A stretch of DNA of 33,333 nt from Lysobacter sp. (GTDB lineage: Bacteria; Pseudomonadota; Gammaproteobacteria; Xanthomonadales; Xanthomonadaceae): positions 1 to 33,333 of the forward strand of contig JAJAYW010000073.1 of the NCBI GenBank assembly GCA_026786005.1, written 5' to 3'. Numbering within the stretch: position 1 is the stretch's first letter; each line of letters begins with the position of its first letter. The position numbers and the translations under genes were made by a program. The notes below the pieces were generated by a model. The model worked only from the letters and a program-made list of their open reading frames with translations, searched no databases and was not told where the DNA came from. This document shows, in pieces, positions 9,727 through 18,260 of this stretch.

Positions 9727-9993
9727 TCAACGCAGCTGGCTGTCCTTGCTGCCGCGCCGGTTATAGCCGCCGAGGTGGCCCTGGTCGTGGTCGCGCGCTT
9801 CCTGGCACGACACACACAAGCGCACACCGGGCATCGCCTTGCGCCGTGCTTCCGGAATGGCCACGTCGCATTCCTCGCAATGCGTCAAGCCGGGACCCTG
9901 CGGCAACTGGCTGCGCACGCGCTCGATCGCGTCCTTGATGGTGGCGTCGATCTGATCCTGTACCGCACCATCGCCTGCCCAGCCAGTCGCCAT
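9727..9993 (-). CDS. DksA/TraR-family C4 zinc-finger protein
   Basis: LTHCEECDVAIPEARRKAMPGVRLCVSCQEARD: CxxC...CxxC with DksA/TraR signature; 88 aa. Confidence 0.88.
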   Translation of the reverse strand: MATGWAGDGAVQDQIDATIKDAIERVRSQLPQGPGLTHCEECDVAIPEARRKAMPGVRLCVSCQEARDHDQGHLGGYNRRGSKDSQLR

Positions 9994-10274
9994 GTCCGCC
10001 TCCGCAATACCGTTTCAATGTGTGTCGTCAAAGCATATCCAGACAGCGCTGAATGATCCGACGATGGTCACGCATGTCGCATCAAACACCGGCTCCGACC
10101 CCGCGCAGTCGCACTCCTCAGGGCGTATGTGGTGAGGCATGCATTTGAGATTACGAAGGCTGATTGCCTCCATCAACCAGGCCGCCGACGCCCCCTTAAC
10201 GCCGAGTCGCCCACAATAGACGCGTGATAGCCATAGTCGGGCGCGGCACCCCCTCCTCCACTCGCGAGATTCCA

Positions 10275-10760
10275 ATGAATACACCGCAAGAAATCGAACA
10301 AAAATTCTGGAAGGCCCTCAAGTCGGACAGGACCGTGATGTTGGGCCTGGACGGGATTGAGGATGGACACTCGCGACCGATGACCGCGCAAGCCGAAGAC
10401 GAGAAAGGGCCGATCTGGTTTTTTACCTCAACCGACAACGGCATCGTGCAGAAACTCAAGCCCGGATCGCGTGCGATTGCAGCCTTCAGCTCCAAGGACC
10501 ACGAACTCTTCGCCAGCATCCATGGCGCTATCGTGCTGGACAATGACAAGGCAGTGATCGACCGCTTGTGGAATCCGTTCGTCGCGGCCTGGTACGAAGG
10601 TGGCAAGGATGACCCGAAGCTGGCGCTGCTGCGGCTGGATGCCGAACAGGGTGAGGTCTGGCTCAACGAGAACAGTCTCCTCGCCGGCGTGAAAATGCTG
10701 ATGGGGATCGATTTGAAAAAGGATTACAAGGACAAGGTCGCGGAAGTCGACCTCCGCTGA
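10275..10760 (+). CDS. Pyridoxamine 5'-phosphate oxidase-fold / general stress protein 26-like
   Basis: MNTPQEIEQKFWKALKSDRTVMLGLDGIEDGHSRPMTAQAEDEKGPIWFFTSTDNGIVQKLKPGSRAIAAFSSKDHELFASIHGAIVL. Confidence 0.82.
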   Translation: MNTPQEIEQKFWKALKSDRTVMLGLDGIEDGHSRPMTAQAEDEKGPIWFFTSTDNGIVQKLKPGSRAIAAFSSKDHELFASIHGAIVLDNDKAVIDRLWNPFVAAWYEGGKDDPKLALLRLDAEQGEVWLNENSLLAGVKMLMGIDLKKDYKDKVAEVDLR

Positions 10761-10780
10761 GCAGACACTTCGCGCACATA

Positions 10781-10832
10781 CGCAGGGCGGGTTGACCAGC
10801 TTCGCTGTTGAAAGCCAACCCGCCTCATGCGC
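10781..10832. repeat. REP-like hairpin carrying a fragment of the dispersed repeat
   Basis: GCGGGTTG (10787-10794) pairs with CAACCCGC (10816-10823). The loop contains ACCAGCTTCGCTGTTGAAA, the exact reverse complement of TTTCAACAGCGAAGCTGGT in the 13.3-kb repeat copy. Confidence 0.7.
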
Positions 10833-11673
10833 GTCCATTCCGCCCTCTCACAACCACCAGTGCAATCCCTCCCAGCACCGCAACCGACGCCAGCGCCAGA
10901 CGCAGCGTCACGGCTTCTTCGAGGAAGATGATTCCGCCTATTGCTGCGATCAGCGGAACACTCAGCTGCACGGTGGCAGCCGTGGTCGCCTTAAGTGCCG
11001 GCAATGCGGAATACCAGATCGCATAGCCAATCCCCGAGGCCAGCGCGCCCGATGCAATCGCATACCCGACACCTGCATCGTCCAATGACATTTCCTCGAA
11101 CATCAAAAGACCCAACACCAATGCGATGGGAATCGTGCGCAGGAAATTGCCTGCGGTGACGCGCGTGGGATCCCCTGCCCCTTTGCCGCGCAAGGAATAA
11201 ATGCCCCACGCCACCCCGGCGCCCAGCATTAATACGGCGCCATGGAGCGGTGGCGCGGAAAGACCCGGTAGCAACAAACCGATAAGCCCTGCAAACGCCA
11301 GGATGAAACCGCCCACCTGTTGCCTGCGCAGGCGTTCGCCCATCCAGAGGCCGTGACTGATCATCGTGATCTGCACGGCGCCAAACAGCAGCAGCGCACC
11401 GGTTGCCGTGGGCAGGCTGACATAGGCGAACGAAAAACCGGCTGCATACGCAAACAGTGCAAGTGCCGATGGCCAGTTGCCTGCGCCCGTGCGTGCGCCG
11501 CCGCGCACCGTCACCACCAACCAAAGCATAGCGGCGCCGGAGATCAATCGAATCGCGGTGAAGCTGGCGGGATCGATCGTCGTGTGTTCGAGCGCGATCC
11601 GGCACAGCAGCGAATTCCCGGCGAACGCGATCATCGCAAGCAAGGTCAGGACGATGGTGCTTACTTGGGGCAT
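10825..11673 (-). CDS. EamA/DMT-family transporter
   Basis: About 10 hydrophobic helices in two EamA-like halves (MIAFAGNSLLCRIAL...; ...LSVPLIAAIGGIIFLEEAVTLRLALASVAVLGGIALVV). Confidence 0.88.
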   Translation of the reverse strand: MPQVSTIVLTLLAMIAFAGNSLLCRIALEHTTIDPASFTAIRLISGAAMLWLVVTVRGGARTGAGNWPSALALFAYAAGFSFAYVSLPTATGALLLFGAVQITMISHGLWMGERLRRQQVGGFILAFAGLIGLLLPGLSAPPLHGAVLMLGAGVAWGIYSLRGKGAGDPTRVTAGNFLRTIPIALVLGLLMFEEMSLDDAGVGYAIASGALASGIGYAIWYSALPALKATTAATVQLSVPLIAAIGGIIFLEEAVTLRLALASVAVLGGIALVVVRGRNGRA

Positions 11674-11826
11674 TCGATGTCCTGGTCAACACGCTAGCGC
11701 GCAATGGCACGCAGCCCGAAGTGTCTTCCATCCGGATCGCCCAGCTTGCCACGGCGTGCCGCTGCATCACGAACACGTCATGGCCCGCCCCTACCGTGGC
11801 GTCGTCCCCCACCACAGGATGCCGCC

Positions 11827-13179
11827 ATGCGCCTTCGCACCGTTTTCTGTTCTATCGCTTTCGCGCTTTCCCTGCCGGCCGCTGCAGCAGACTGGTCGCT
11901 CGTCGATGTCCTCCCGATCCCGGGCCGCAGCACGGACCGTGTCGCGCCCGGAACCAACTCGGCCAACATCAACCGGCTCGGCTTCTTCTCCGATCTCACC
12001 TACGACGCCCGCTCCCATACCTGGTACGCGCTCTCCGACCGCGGCCCGGGCGGCGGCGTGATCGGTTACGCGACGCGCTTGCAGCAGATGTTCATTCCGA
12101 TCCATCCGATCAACGGACGATTGCTGGGTAATCCCACCGTGCTGCGCACGGTCCTGTTCACCGATCGCAACGGCCAACCATTCAACGGACTCAACCCGAC
12201 CCTGCTCAACGGCACGCCGCACGTGCTCGGCCAAAGCTTCGATCCGGAAGGCCTGGCTGTGGGTCGCAATGGACATTTCTACGTTGCCGACGAATACGGC
12301 CCCAGCCTGTACGAATTCGACAAGCGTGGACGTTTCGTACGCGCGTTCACGATTCCGCAGAACCTGCGTCCGGTGCAGGCGGATGCGCAACCCAACTACA
12401 CCAATGGTCGGCCGACCATCGTCAATGGTCGCCAAGACAACCGCGGGTTCGAGGGATTGACCTTCAACACCTCGGGCACGCGGCTCTACGGCGTACTGCA
12501 GGATCCGCTGGTCAATGAAGGCGCCAGCAACGACGGCCGCCGCAGCCGCTGGGTGCGCATCGTGGAATTCGATCCGGTCTCGGGCACCAGCACCGCGCAG
12601 TACGCGTACCAGCTTGAGTCGATCGCCACGCTCAATGCGATCGATCCCGCGACCACCGACGATTTCTCCGCCACCAACCAGGGACGCAGCATCGGCCTGA
12701 GCGCGATCACGGCGCTGTCGGACTCCGAGTTCCTGGTACTGGAACGCGACAACCGCGGCTTGGGCGTCGAGATCACCGGCACGCCCTTGCACAAGCGCCT
12801 GTATCGCATCAACCTGGCTGGCGCGACCAACATTGCCGCGATTTCGCTCGCCGGCAGCAACGATCTTCCCGCTGGTGTTGCACCGGTCGGCAAGCAGCCG
12901 AAAGCGGATTTGCTGGCGGCATTGAAGTCAGTGGGCTCGGACATTCCCGAGAAGCTGGAAGGCGTCGCGTTCGGTCCACGCCTGCTGCGAGGTGGCGGCC
13001 GCGTGGCGCTGGTCGGCAGCGACAACGACTACAGCGTGACCCAGAGCGGTGCCGGCCAACAGTTCGATGTCTGCGTCAATCCGGATACCGGGGCGCGAAC
13101 CCAGGTTGCCTTGGACACGCCGTGCCCCGATGGCAGCAATCTCATTCCCGGCTACCTGCTGTCGTTCAAGGTGCGTTGA
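11827..13179 (+). CDS. Secreted esterase-like/phytase-like domain protein
   Basis: Signal peptide MRLRTVFCSIAFALSLPAAAA; GFFSDLTYDARSHTWYALSDRGPGG...FDPEGLAVGRNGHFYVADEYGPSLYEFD...NRGFEGLTF...KLEGVAFGP typical of the Phytase-like family (PF13449-type). Confidence 0.82.
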   Translation: MRLRTVFCSIAFALSLPAAAADWSLVDVLPIPGRSTDRVAPGTNSANINRLGFFSDLTYDARSHTWYALSDRGPGGGVIGYATRLQQMFIPIHPINGRLLGNPTVLRTVLFTDRNGQPFNGLNPTLLNGTPHVLGQSFDPEGLAVGRNGHFYVADEYGPSLYEFDKRGRFVRAFTIPQNLRPVQADAQPNYTNGRPTIVNGRQDNRGFEGLTFNTSGTRLYGVLQDPLVNEGASNDGRRSRWVRIVEFDPVSGTSTAQYAYQLESIATLNAIDPATTDDFSATNQGRSIGLSAITALSDSEFLVLERDNRGLGVEITGTPLHKRLYRINLAGATNIAAISLAGSNDLPAGVAPVGKQPKADLLAALKSVGSDIPEKLEGVAFGPRLLRGGGRVALVGSDNDYSVTQSGAGQQFDVCVNPDTGARTQVALDTPCPDGSNLIPGYLLSFKVR

Positions 13180-13205
13180 CGAGGATCAGCGCCTTGATGA
13201 CAACC

Positions 13206-13234
13206 GTAGGGCGGGCTCAGGCCCGCCTTGCGCA
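13206..13234. repeat. GTAGGGCGGGCT REP-like palindrome
   Basis: GTAGGGCGGGCTCAGGCCCGCCTTGCGCA; GGCGGGC/GCCCGCC stem, 26 nt after the phytase-like stop codon. Confidence 0.75.
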
Positions 13235-13261
13235 CGTCCAGGCAGTCCTGATGAAGTCCGC

Positions 13262-13408
13262 AAGGCGGAATCGACGTAGTCGCCTCCGCCGGATGTGGTG
13301 AAACGACACTGAAATGAGGTAGCAGGGAATTCAACGGCGGCCTGATCGACACGCGGCGGTAGCCGCTACGCGAAGCACTTTTCAACAGCGAAGCTGGTTA
13401 TTTCGCCC
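13262..13408. repeat. Dispersed intergenic repeat, copy B
   Basis: AAGGCGGAATCGACGTAGTCGCCTCCGCCGGATGTGGT ... GGGAATTCA ... GCGGCGGTAGCCGCTACGCGAAGCACTTTTCAACAGCGAAGCTGGTTATTTCGCCC; paralogous to 9495..9646 in the same orientation. Confidence 0.8.
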
Positions 13409-13531
13409 TATGTTCTGTTCCCCAAAGGACAAACCTCCGGATAACCCAGCGGCCTTGCGCCAGACGATGCCAAAACGTGGACGTGCGCAATATTGAGCCT
13501 GCTTCATTTTCCGACGGCTATGCTCTGGTGC

Positions 13532-14659
13532 ATGAATGAAACCACCCGACGCCAGCCCCGCCGACTCTTTCGAATCCTGCTGCTGACATCACTCGGAATT
13601 CTCGCCGGCTGTATCGACCAGCGACCCCCACCGCCCAGCCCCGAAGAAGTCCGCGCGCAAATCGTGCGCCTGCTGCCGGTGACCACCAACGATAGAAAAG
13701 GTTGGGCCACCGACATCTACGCCGCGTTCTCTGCGCTCAAGATCGAACCGACGCCATCCAACCTCTGCTCGGTGCTGGCGGTGACCGCGCAGGAGTCGAC
13801 CTTCGACGCCGACCCCGTGGTGCCAGGGCTGGGCAAGATCGCGCGGACCGAGATCGAGCGTCGTGCGCAGCGCCTGCATGTGCCGTTGCTGGTGGTGCGC
13901 AGTGCATTCCAGATCGAAAGGCCTGATGGCCGCACCTGGGACGAGCGGCTCGCCGTGGTGCGCACGGAAAAAGAACTGAGCACGCTGTTCGAGGAATTGA
14001 TCGACAAGGTACCGATGGGACGCCGCCTGCTTGCAGGCGCCAACCCGGTGCGCACCGGCGGGCCGATGCAGGTCAGCATCGCGTTCGCAGAGCGGCACGC
14101 ACGCAACGCGTCCTATCCCTATCCAGTGGAGGGATCGATCCGCCATGAGGTGTTCACGCGACGCGGCGGCATGTACTTCGGCATCGCGCACCTGCTCGGC
14201 TATCCGGCGCCGTACGACAAGCCGCTGTATCGCTTCGCTGACTTCAACGCCGGCTGGTACGCCAGCCGCAATGCCGCCTTCCAGAATGCTGCGAGCCTGG
14301 CCTCGGGGATTGCGCTCACGCTCGACGGCGACGTGCTCCGCGAGCGCGGCGGCCGCGACGCCGGCGATGTCGGCCCCACCGAACTCGCGGTCCGCGCGCT
14401 GTCGGCCAACCTCGGCATGGACGATGCGCAGATCCATCGCGCGTTGCAGAAAGCCGGCCGCGCCGACTTCGACCGCAGCACGCTCTACCAGCGCGTGTTC
14501 GCGCTCGCCGAACAGATGCAACGCCGCAAACTGCCGCGCGCGATGATCCCGCGCATCACCCTGCAAAGCCCCAAGATCACCCGCAAGCTCACCACCGAAT
14601 GGTTCGTTACGCGCGTGGATCAACGCCACCGGCAGTGCATGGCGCGTGCCAAGAGTTGA
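13532..14659 (+). CDS. DUF1615 family lipoprotein
   Basis: Lipobox LGILAGC; VLAVTAQESTFDADPVVPGLGKIA...PVRTGGPMQVSIAFAE...GGMYFGIAHLLGYPAPYDKPLYRFADFNAGWYASRNAAFQNA as recalled for DUF1615. Confidence 0.82.
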   Translation: MNETTRRQPRRLFRILLLTSLGILAGCIDQRPPPPSPEEVRAQIVRLLPVTTNDRKGWATDIYAAFSALKIEPTPSNLCSVLAVTAQESTFDADPVVPGLGKIARTEIERRAQRLHVPLLVVRSAFQIERPDGRTWDERLAVVRTEKELSTLFEELIDKVPMGRRLLAGANPVRTGGPMQVSIAFAERHARNASYPYPVEGSIRHEVFTRRGGMYFGIAHLLGYPAPYDKPLYRFADFNAGWYASRNAAFQNAASLASGIALTLDGDVLRERGGRDAGDVGPTELAVRALSANLGMDDAQIHRALQKAGRADFDRSTLYQRVFALAEQMQRRKLPRAMIPRITLQSPKITRKLTTEWFVTRVDQRHRQCMARAKS

Positions 14660-14665
14660 GGACTC

Positions 14666-14700
14666 GTAGGGCGGGCTCAAGCCGCCTTGCGCGGCTTGCG
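14666..14700. repeat. GTAGGGCGGGCT REP-like palindrome
   Basis: GTAGGGCGGGCTCAAGCCGCCTTGCGCGGCTTGCG, 6 nt after the DUF1615 stop. Confidence 0.75.
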
Positions 14701-14806
14701 ATGGCCTGCGCGCGCAGCCCTTGGCGTAGCTTAACAACGTCCCACCCGATCCTGGCGCGATGCGCCATCCCGCCGTGGCGACATCCCCCACCACCGGAGA
14801 CTCTCC

Positions 14807-15289
14807 ATGCAATTCGCCAAGCCATCGGGCCTGCTGTGCTGCGCCCTGCTCGCCCTCGCGTCCTCGACGCTGTTCGCGGGCAACGCTGCGTCTTCGCCGG
14901 AGTCGGCCTTGCGCGCCGGCACGGTGGCATGGATGGAGGCCTACAACGCCGGCGACGTCGAGCGCATCGTCGCCATGTATTCCGATGACGCCATCGTCAT
15001 GCCGCCGGATGCTCCGCCGGCCACTGGCGTTACGGCGCTTCGGACATTCCTCACCGGCAATATCGCCGGGATGAAGGCGGCGGGATTGCGCTTGCGCGAC
15101 GGGAGCAGCGACGTCGGAACCTCGGGCGACCTGGGCTGGCATGCGGGCACGTTCGCGGTGGTCGACGCGGCCGGCAAGACCGTCGGCGCCGGTAAGTACA
15201 TGGAGATATGGCAGAGACGAAACGGCAAGTGGGTGATCATTCGCGACATCTGGAACAACGATGCGCCGGCCGCCCCGGCCGGAAGCTGA
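14807..15289 (+). CDS. Secreted SnoaL/NTF2-like (DUF4440-type) protein
   Basis: Signal peptide (CCALLALASSTLFAGNA) then WMEAYNAGDVERIVAMYSDDAIVMPPDAPPATG...YMEIWQRRNGKWVIIRDIWNNDAP. Confidence 0.85.
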   Translation: MQFAKPSGLLCCALLALASSTLFAGNAASSPESALRAGTVAWMEAYNAGDVERIVAMYSDDAIVMPPDAPPATGVTALRTFLTGNIAGMKAAGLRLRDGSSDVGTSGDLGWHAGTFAVVDAAGKTVGAGKYMEIWQRRNGKWVIIRDIWNNDAPAAPAGS

Positions 15290-15383
15290 AAGAAACAAGC
15301 GGTCGCCGATCCACGTAAATACCCCGGCCAATGTCCCGCGTTGGCCGCCGCGATTCGGGCAAGGATTCGACCAAGGGATAGCG

Positions 15384-17497
15384 ATGCGCTATCGCGCCTT
15401 CATCAGCTACAGCCACACCGATCGCCTCTGGGCCAGCTGGTTGCATCGAAGCCTGGAAGGCTATCGGGTGCCCTCGCGCCTGCGCGGCACCCGTGGCGAG
15501 TTCGGCCCGCTGCCCGATCGACTGCTGCCGATCTTCCGCGATCGCGAGGACCTGGAAAGCGCCGGCAAGCTCGGGCCCAAGATCGAGGCCGCACTGGCCG
15601 ATTCCGAAGCGCTGATCGTAATCTGTCGCCCGATGCCGCGCGCTCGGCGTGGGTCAACCAGGAAGTGCTCACCTTCAAACGCACCGGCCGGGCCAACCGC
15701 ATCTACTGCCTGATCGTCGCCGGGAAGCCTCATGCCGGCGGCGAGCGCGAGTGTTTCGTGCCTGCGCTTCGCTTCGAACTCGATGCCGATGGCGAACTCG
15801 GAACGCAGGCGGCCGAACCGATCGCCGCCGACGTGCGGCCCGGCACCGACGGCAAGACGCTGGCGCGGCTGAAGCTGCTGTCGGGCCTGCTCGGCGTCAG
15901 CCTGGACAGCTTGCGACAGCGCGAGGCCGCGCGACGACATCGGCGCATGCTCGCCGTCACCGTGCTGTCGCTGCTGGTGATGACGCTGACCAGTTACCTG
16001 GCCATGCAGGCGGTGATCGCGCGGCACGCTGCCGAGCGACGACAGAAGCAGGCGGAGGCGTTGGTCGATTTCATGCTCGGCGATCTCACCGACAAACTGG
16101 CGCAGGTGTCGCGGCTGGACATCCTGGCGGCGGTGAACGACCAGGCGATGGATTATTTCCGGGCGACTCCGCCTTCCGATGTCACCGACGAGTCGCTGGA
16201 ACTGCGCGCCAAGACGCTGGTGAAGATCGGCAATGTCCGGCTCGATCAAGGCCATCTGCCCGAGGCGTTGCAAAGTTACCAGGCCGCCGCCGCGCTCGGG
16301 TCGCAGCTGGCGCGCGCCGCGCCCGCTGATACCGAGCGGCAACTGGCGTACGCCGACGTCCTCGCCTTCATCGGCACCGTCCATTGGTATCAGGGCGAGC
16401 TGGATCAAGCCGAGACCAGCTTCAAGGCGGCGCAGGGCGTACTGTTTCGGACCAGGGAAATCGCACCGGCGAATCTGCGGTTGCTGTTCCAGCTGTCGAC
16501 CATCGACAACAACATCGGCCATGTCCTCGAAGGCCGCGGCCGCCTGGACGAGGCGCTGGTGCAATACCAGAGCATGCTCAAGCTTGCCCAGGAACTGGTG
16601 CGGACCGACCGTGGCAACCGCGACTGGGTCGCGCAGTTGGGGCTGGCGCACAACAACCTCGCCAAGATGGCCTTGCTGCGCGGCGACCTGGTAACCGCCA
16701 TCGCCGAGTATCGCGCCGATGTCGCGATCGAACTCGACCTTGCCAATCGAGATCCCCGCGACAACGCACAGGCGGAAAAACTGCTGCTCGCGCGCGCCGC
16801 GCTCGGACGCACGCTGGCGCTGACCGGCGACGTCGAAACCGGCATTGCGCAGTTGCGACAGGCGCTGGACCAGGCGAAACGCCTTGTGGCCATTGAAGGC
16901 AACAGCACGTCGTTCCAGGAGGATGTCGGGTTGTATTCCACGCAACTGGCCCGCTGGCTGCGCGTGAGTGGCGACACGCAGGCTGCCAGCACGCTTGCCA
17001 GGCCGGGAGTCGACGCCTTCGAGCGGCTGACCAGGCAGGAGTCGGGCAACAGTGGTTGGCGGCGGGCATTGGCGGAAGCCAGGATCGAACAGGCGGAGCA
17101 GGCGCGCGACAGCAGGCGCAGCGACATCGCGCGCGAACAGGCGCAACGGGCGCTCGCAATTCTCGAGCCACAACTGGCCGAACAAGCGGAGGATCGCGCG
17201 ACCGTGCTGGCGACGGTCAGCGCCCGCTTGTTGCTGGCTGCAGCCATCGGCGATGGCGACACCGCGACCACACTGCGCGAGCAGGCCCTGCGGACGACGC
17301 AGGCGCAAACCTCCGGCCGCAACGATCCACGGCTGCTTGCACTGCAGATCGAGGCCTTGCTGGCGCTGGGGCGCCGGCGCGAAGCGCTGCCTCTGCTGCC
17401 CAGGCTCTGGAACACGGGCTACCGCGACCCGGCCTTCGTGGACTTGCTGCGTGAGCACCGCATTCCGATACCTGCGCCGGCTCTCCGCAACAGTTAA
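15384..17497 (+). pseudogene. TIR domain - TM helix - TPR protein, interrupted by an apparent 1-nt deletion near 15626
   Basis: Frame 3 (15384 to ~15626): MRYRAFISYSHTDRLWASWLHRSLEGYRVP...LPIFRDREDLESAGKLGPKIEAALADSEALIVIC. It continues in frame 2 as (S)PDAARSAWVNQEVLTFKR..., TM (LAVTVLSLLVMTLTSYLAMQAV), then TPRs to 17497. Confidence 0.82.
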
Positions 17498-17824
17498 AAG
17501 CGTTAACCGAGTGCGGCAGCCCGGATGACCCGCACGCTCGCGCACCGTATATCCCGCCAGAACGCACTGCATCCACCCCCTGCCCTTCGTAGTCTGGAGC
17601 TTGCTCCGCTGCTCTTGCTTTTACATGACCGGAAAACCATCCATAACCGCCTTGGTCATTGCAGCAACGGATCGTCCCCTGTCGCGAATTGGTTCAATTC
17701 TTGCGTAACAAAAATCTGCACGACGTCGCCTGCACGCAGGAGTACGCTGCGGTTTCGACGGCCACGCGGCGTGCCGTTCGAGCGCGACACCCTCGCCCAT
17801 CGTCGCCCTTTCCAGGAGCACGAC

Positions 17825-17977
17825 ATGAGCGTAGCGCACCCCGATGAGTTCGAAGAAACCATCGACAACCAGGACGCCCAGGGTAGTAATTCAAACCAGC
17901 AGGATGCGAATGCCCCGGCCGAGTCTGCGGGCGGACGCGACAGCGAGGCGAACAACCCGATCATCATCAACAAGTAG
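17825..17977 (+). CDS. Small acidic N/Q-rich protein of unknown function (50 aa)
   Basis: MSVAHPDEFEETIDNQDAQGSNSNQQDANAPAESAGGRDSEANNPIIINK; AGGAG 6 nt upstream of the ATG; followed by a large hairpin at 18005. Confidence 0.5.
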   Translation: MSVAHPDEFEETIDNQDAQGSNSNQQDANAPAESAGGRDSEANNPIIINK

Positions 17978-18004
17978 GCAACTGCTGCCGACTTGAAAGA
18001 AGTC

Positions 18005-18046
18005 GTTCGATACGAGTGCCGCCGGATCGGCGGCCTCGTATCGAAC
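18005..18046. terminator. Strong inverted repeat/hairpin, possible terminator
   Basis: GTTCGATACGAG-T-GCCGCC-GGATC-GGCGGC-CTCGTATCGAAC: 12-bp outer and 6-bp inner perfect arms with one bulge. It lies 27 nt after the small ORF stop and has no following T-tract. Confidence 0.6.
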
Positions 18047-18260
18047 GGGGTCGACAACCCAGCAATCCGCGTAAGCGCGAAGCATCGAATGTCTCAAGGA
18101 CCCTGTTCGCCAAGCTTGAGAGGCAATGCCCGCGCTGTAGCAACGAAAAGTTTCCCGATGCCTGCACTCGGTAACCAGATGACTCACCGACGGAAGGCTA
18201 TGGACTGCCGGTCCCGCAAGGGCGACCATACAAGTCAGGGGAACAAGCACAGGAGTTGCG

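Noticed and set aside
13589-15331. 580-aa minus-strand ORF
   Set aside because: Antisense to the DUF1615 and SnoaL-like genes, both with strong family signatures.
15620-15640. Programmed -1 ribosomal frameshift in the TIR-TPR gene
   Set aside because: No X_XXY_YYZ slippery heptamer at atctgtcgcccgatg and no obvious downstream stimulatory structure; a simple 1-nt indel explains it better.
15461-17572. 703-aa minus-strand ORF
   Set aside because: Antisense shadow of the TIR-TPR gene; composition artefact.
17596-17607. GGAGCTTGCTCC small palindrome near GCTGCTCTTGCTTTT
   Set aside because: Possibly another dispersed-repeat relic, but too short to claim from one copy.
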